Assembly (NCBI GenBank): GCA_027053145.1
Contig: JALUED010000035.1
Location: forward strand, 1 to 5,231
Direction of reading: 5' to 3'
Length of the DNA stretch: 5,231 nucleotides
Source: Thermaceae bacterium
Lineage (GTDB): Bacteria > Deinococcota > Deinococci > Deinococcales > Marinithermaceae
Part shown: positions 1 through 5,231 of the stretch, in pieces
Position numbering within the stretch: the stretch's first letter is position 1
Layout: the number at the start of each line of letters is the position of its first letter
Position numbers and translations under genes: made by a program
Notes under the pieces: generated by a model
What the model was told of the DNA's origin: nothing
The model's input: only the letters and a program-made list of their open reading frames with translations
Databases searched by the model: none

Positions 1-339
1 GGCCCGGACCAGGGGCAGGGTGATCGAGTGGTCGCCGCCGAGGGCAACGAGGAACTTGCCGGCCTCGAGGTGCCCCCCCGCCGCCCGCTCGATCTCGGCG
101 TGGGAGCGCGCGGCGTCGCCGGCAACGATGGGAACCGGGGGCGCGGTAAAGATCCCGGCGTCCGCCGGGGCGAACCCGAGCTCGAAGTCGAAGAGCTCAA
201 GCTCCTCGCTCGCCTTCAGGATCGCCTCCGGTCCCCTACGCGCCCCAGGAAGCCAGGAGAGCGAGAGGTCGTAGGGCACCGGCAGCACGACCACCCGGGC
301 GTCTTCCAAGGAAGCAGGGCGCTCGCTAAAGGCGTGCAC
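1..339 (-). CDS. speB: Agmatinase/arginase-family ureohydrolase, N-terminal part (cut by window edge)
   Basis: The first 113 residues are visible; the C-terminus lies beyond position 1. The frame reads into a ureohydrolase-type opening with LPVPYDLSLSWLPGARRGPEAI (residues 19-40), equivalent to the family's 'P-[FY]-D...G.R.GP..IR' segment, and ends in ALGGDHSIT (99-107). H104 of that motif is a known Mn(II) ligand in this family. The remaining metal ligands (DAHxD, DxDxxDP) would be outside the window. The enzyme hydrolyses a guanidino group to release urea: agmatine to putrescine or, in Thermus thermophilus, N1-aminopropylagmatine to spermidine. The substrate cannot be decided from this fragment. 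The start is GTG at 339-337, the only usable start because an in-frame TAG lies at 351-349. No strong Shine-Dalgarno site precedes it. It diverges from the plus-strand gene at 456. The family call is secure; the symbol is less so. Confidence 0.88.
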   Translation of the reverse strand, partial: MHAFSERPASLEDARVVVLPVPYDLSLSWLPGARRGPEAILKASEELELFDFELGFAPADAGIFTAPPVPIVAGDAARSHAEIERAAGGHLEAGKFLVALGGDHSITLPLVRA

Positions 340-348
340 GAACCCAGG

Positions 349-368
349 CTACCCCGGCGCCGGGGTAG
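349..368. repeat. Perfect 20-bp palindrome in the divergent intergenic region
   Basis: The sequence CTACCCCGGCGCCGGGGTAG is its own reverse complement over all 20 bases. It lies 9 bases upstream of the GTG start of the ureohydrolase gene on the minus strand and about 88 bases upstream of the ATG at 456. No T-run follows on either strand, so it does not look like a terminator. It could be a dimeric repressor operator or an 8-bp RNA hairpin (GCGC loop) in the 5' leader of the ureohydrolase mRNA. The function is inferred; the symmetry is seen directly. Confidence 0.6.
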
Positions 369-425
369 GATGTCGGATGAAGACCGAAAGATGCAAGCCC
401 AAGCGGAGGACTTCAAGCTCCACCC

Positions 426-442
426 CCTCCCCCCAGGGGAGG
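426..442 (+). promoter_or_regulatory. Short hairpin overlapping the only SD-like site before the ATG at 456
   Basis: CCTCCCC (426-432) and GGGGAGG (436-442) are exact complements around a 3-base loop. GGGGAGG is the only good Shine-Dalgarno-like sequence before the ATG at 456, from which it is separated by 13 bases, longer than usual. If transcribed, the stem would hide the ribosome site. The alternative is that this is just low-complexity C/G sequence and that translation starts elsewhere. Confidence 0.3.
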
Positions 443-455
443 TTCTCCGCTTGCT

Positions 456-1000
456 ATGGGTCGCCTGCCCAAAGGGGGCGCGCTCTGGCCCGGCAGGCCC
501 CGCCGGCTCGCCTCGCTCATGGCTTTCGACGAAGAGGCGGTCCGGGCCCGCTTAGAAGGCTCGGTGCCGGCCCACGCGCTCGAGTACCACGTGCGCACGG
601 CCCAGGCGAGCTCGGGCGACCACTACCTCGTGCCCCTCTACCGCTGGGGGCGGAAGGTGGCCGAAGCCTGGGTTCCGGCGGCCTCGGTCGGAGCCCGGGA
701 CGCCATCCCCTCCTTCCGCGTCTTCCCCGAAGTCCGGCCTCTGGCCAGCCCCAAAGCCACCCTTAGGGCGCATGGGGATCTCAACGCGCCGAGCGACCTA
801 AGGCCCAGGCTTTACTGGCTCGCGACCGAGCGCTTTCCCCCAACCCCCTTCTATGGCTGGGAGGAAGAGGAAGGCCTACGGCTCCTCGAAGCCCGCCTCC
901 CGAGCCGGCTCGCCTTCCGCGCCGTGCGGCTCCCGGAAAACCGGGGTTCGAGCACCCACCGCTACCGGGAAAAGCCCATCCGCCTGCACCCGCTTTCCCC

Positions 1001-1004
<4 letters not shown>
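456..1004 (+). CDS. Hypothetical protein, unrecognised family, convergent with rlmH
   Basis: I do not recognise this protein. The frame has strong G/C third-position bias and a plausible soluble composition, with no signal peptide and no membrane segment. From the ATG at 456 it has 182 residues; from the internal ATG at 519 it has 161. The first 21 residues of the long form are rich in Gly, Arg and Pro and look unconserved, while MAFDEEAVRARLEG from 519 resembles a natural N-terminus, though it lacks a ribosome site. GGGGAGG at 436-442 supports 456, but with a long 13-base spacing. An in-frame TGA at 378-380 and the absence of other ATG, GTG or TTG codons limit the choice to these two. The middle has aromatic and Trp-rich stretches (YLVPLYRWGRKVAEAWVPA), an acidic WEEEEG run and a basic tail. 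The stop TAG (1002-1004) interlocks with the rlmH stop. The opposite-strand frames here look like shadows. Confidence 0.6.
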
Positions 1005-2741
<1,737 letters not shown>

Positions 2742-2753
2742 AGGAGGCCCCAA

Positions 2754-3728
2754 ATGGCGGTCCTGAACATCGTGCAGGCGGTCAAGCGGGCGCTGGACGA
2801 GGAAATGGCCCGCGACGAGCGGGTGGTGGTGCTGGGCGAGGACGTGGGCAAGCGGGGCGGGGTCTTCCTCGCCACCGAAGGGCTCTACCAAAAGTACGGG
2901 CCCGATCGGGTCATTGATACCCCCTTGGCCGAGGCCGCAATCATCGGAGCGGCGGTGGGGATGGCAGCCCACGGCCTTCGGCCGGTCGCCGAGATTCAGT
3001 TCGCCGACTACGTCTTCCCTGGTTTCGACCAGCTCGTAAGCCAAGCCGCCAAGCTCCGCTACCGCTCGGGCGGCCAGTTCTCCGCGCCCATGGTGGTGCG
3101 CATGCCCTCGGGCGGCGGCGTCAAGGGCGGCCACCACCACTCCCAGTCCCCCGAGGCCTACTTCACCCACACCGCCGGGCTAAAAGTGGTGGTCCCCTCC
3201 ACCCCCACCGACACCCTGGGGCTTTTGAAGACCGCGATCCGCGACGACGACCCGGTGGTCTTCATGGAGCCGAAAAGGCTCTACCGGGCGATCAAGGAAG
3301 AGGTCCCCGACGAGGAGTTCACCATCCCGCTGGGCAAGGCCAAGGTGCGCCGGGAGGGGCGGGACCTCACCCTGATCGCCTACGGCGGGCCCACGGTGGA
3401 GGCGATGCAGGCGGCCGAGGAGCTTGAAAAGGCCGGCGTCTCGGCCGAGGTCATCGATCTGAGGAGCCTCGTGCCCTGGGACAAGGAAGCGGTGCTCGAG
3501 TCGGTGGCCAAGACCGGCCGGGCGCTCGTAATCGCCGAAGCGCCCCGGACCTCAAGCTTTGCCAGCGAGGTGGCGGCGACGATCATGGAGGAACTCCTCG
3601 ACCAGCTCCTCGCCCCGGTCTACCGGGTGACGGGCTTTGACACCCCCTACCCCTACGTCCCCGACCGCCAGTACATGCCCACCGTCACCCGCATCCTGAA
3701 CTTCGCGAAGAAAGCGCTCGACTACTAG
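2754..3728 (+). CDS. bkdA2: Branched-chain 2-oxo acid dehydrogenase E1 component, beta subunit
   Basis: E1 beta supplies the other half of each ThDP site and binds the E2 peripheral subunit-binding domain. The protein is 324 residues and looks full length. It shows [12 protein letters not shown] (27-38), DTPLAE (55-60) whose Glu (E60) contacts the aminopyrimidine of ThDP in this family, [15 protein letters not shown] (79-93), and [13 protein letters not shown] (125-137) with the conserved active-site His (H129, in the HSQ context). FMEPKRLYR (170-178) matches the branched-chain type. The C-terminal transketolase domain contains [12 protein letters not shown] (207-218) and [11 protein letters not shown] (233-243). 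The start ATG has an excellent ribosome site, AAGGAGG at 2741-2747 with a 6-base spacer, overlapping the last base of the E1 alpha stop codon. E2 begins 8 bases after the stop. Nothing unusual is seen. Confidence 0.96.
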   Translation: MAVLNIVQAVKRALDEEMARDERVVVLGEDVGKRGGVFLATEGLYQKYGPDRVIDTPLAEAAIIGAAVGMAAHGLRPVAEIQFADYVFPGFDQLVSQAAKLRYRSGGQFSAPMVVRMPSGGGVKGGHHHSQSPEAYFTHTAGLKVVVPSTPTDTLGLLKTAIRDDDPVVFMEPKRLYRAIKEEVPDEEFTIPLGKAKVRREGRDLTLIAYGGPTVEAMQAAEELEKAGVSAEVIDLRSLVPWDKEAVLESVAKTGRALVIAEAPRTSSFASEVAATIMEELLDQLLAPVYRVTGFDTPYPYVPDRQYMPTVTRILNFAKKALDY

Positions 3729-3736
3729 GGGGAACG

Positions 3737-5231
<1,495 letters not shown>

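Noticed and set aside
388..416. Possible minus-strand promoter for the ureohydrolase gene: TTGAAG (416-411), 17-base spacer, CATCTT (393-388)
   Set aside because: The -10 matches only 3 of 6 consensus positions, too weak to list as a feature, although the spacing is ideal and would place the palindrome in the 5' leader.
28..555. Plus-strand open frame opposite the ureohydrolase gene and reaching into the next gene
   Set aside because: The minus strand encodes a recognisable GGDHSIT-type enzyme. The plus frame has Arg/Pro/Gly-rich, non-protein-like sequence.

Overview
This is a GC-rich bacterial window, with G or C at almost every third codon position. The proteins look like those of the Thermaceae (Thermus, Meiothermus, Oceanithermus or Marinithermus; phylum Deinococcota). 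The E1 subunits have the compact bacterial branched-chain size (367 and 324 residues), and the agmatinase-family gene would fit the Thermus polyamine route. The placement is inferred from protein character, not from a search.

Layout. Positions 1-339 (minus strand) hold the N-terminal part of an agmatinase/ureohydrolase that runs off the left edge. A short divergent intergenic region follows, carrying a perfect 20-bp palindrome (349-368). A plus-strand gene of unknown function (456-1004, possibly starting at 519) converges on rlmH (1001-1423, minus). The two stop codons interlock in one CTAG tetranucleotide. From 1424 to 1637 there is a divergent promoter region and a structured leader. The plus strand then carries a tightly packed operon: E1 alpha (1638-2741), E1 beta (2754-3728), E2 (3737-5086) and E3 (5083 to beyond the right edge).

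The four operon genes encode one machine, a 2-oxo acid dehydrogenase complex of the branched-chain type. E1 (alpha2beta2, thiamine diphosphate) decarboxylates the oxo acids from leucine, isoleucine and valine and loads the acyl group on the E2 lipoyl arm. E2 passes it to CoA, and E3 reoxidises the lipoyl group with FAD and NAD+. The products are branched acyl-CoAs, usable for catabolism or as primers for iso/anteiso fatty acids. Gene gaps of 12 and 8 bases and a 4-base ATGA overlap indicate one transcript.

The most interesting part is the leader of this operon. An exact TATAAT (1445-1450) is followed by a ribosome site and a GTG-started small ORF (1471-1641) whose first codons include Leu, Ile, Ile and Leu. 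Just downstream is an 11-bp perfect GC hairpin with a short U stretch (1512-1539). This resembles an amino-acid attenuator, but the ORF does not stop before the hairpin. It runs through it and ends in an ATGA overlap with the E1 alpha start. That arrangement could reverse the usual attenuation logic, giving readthrough when branched-chain amino acids are plentiful, which would suit a catabolic operon. This is a hypothesis from sequence only.
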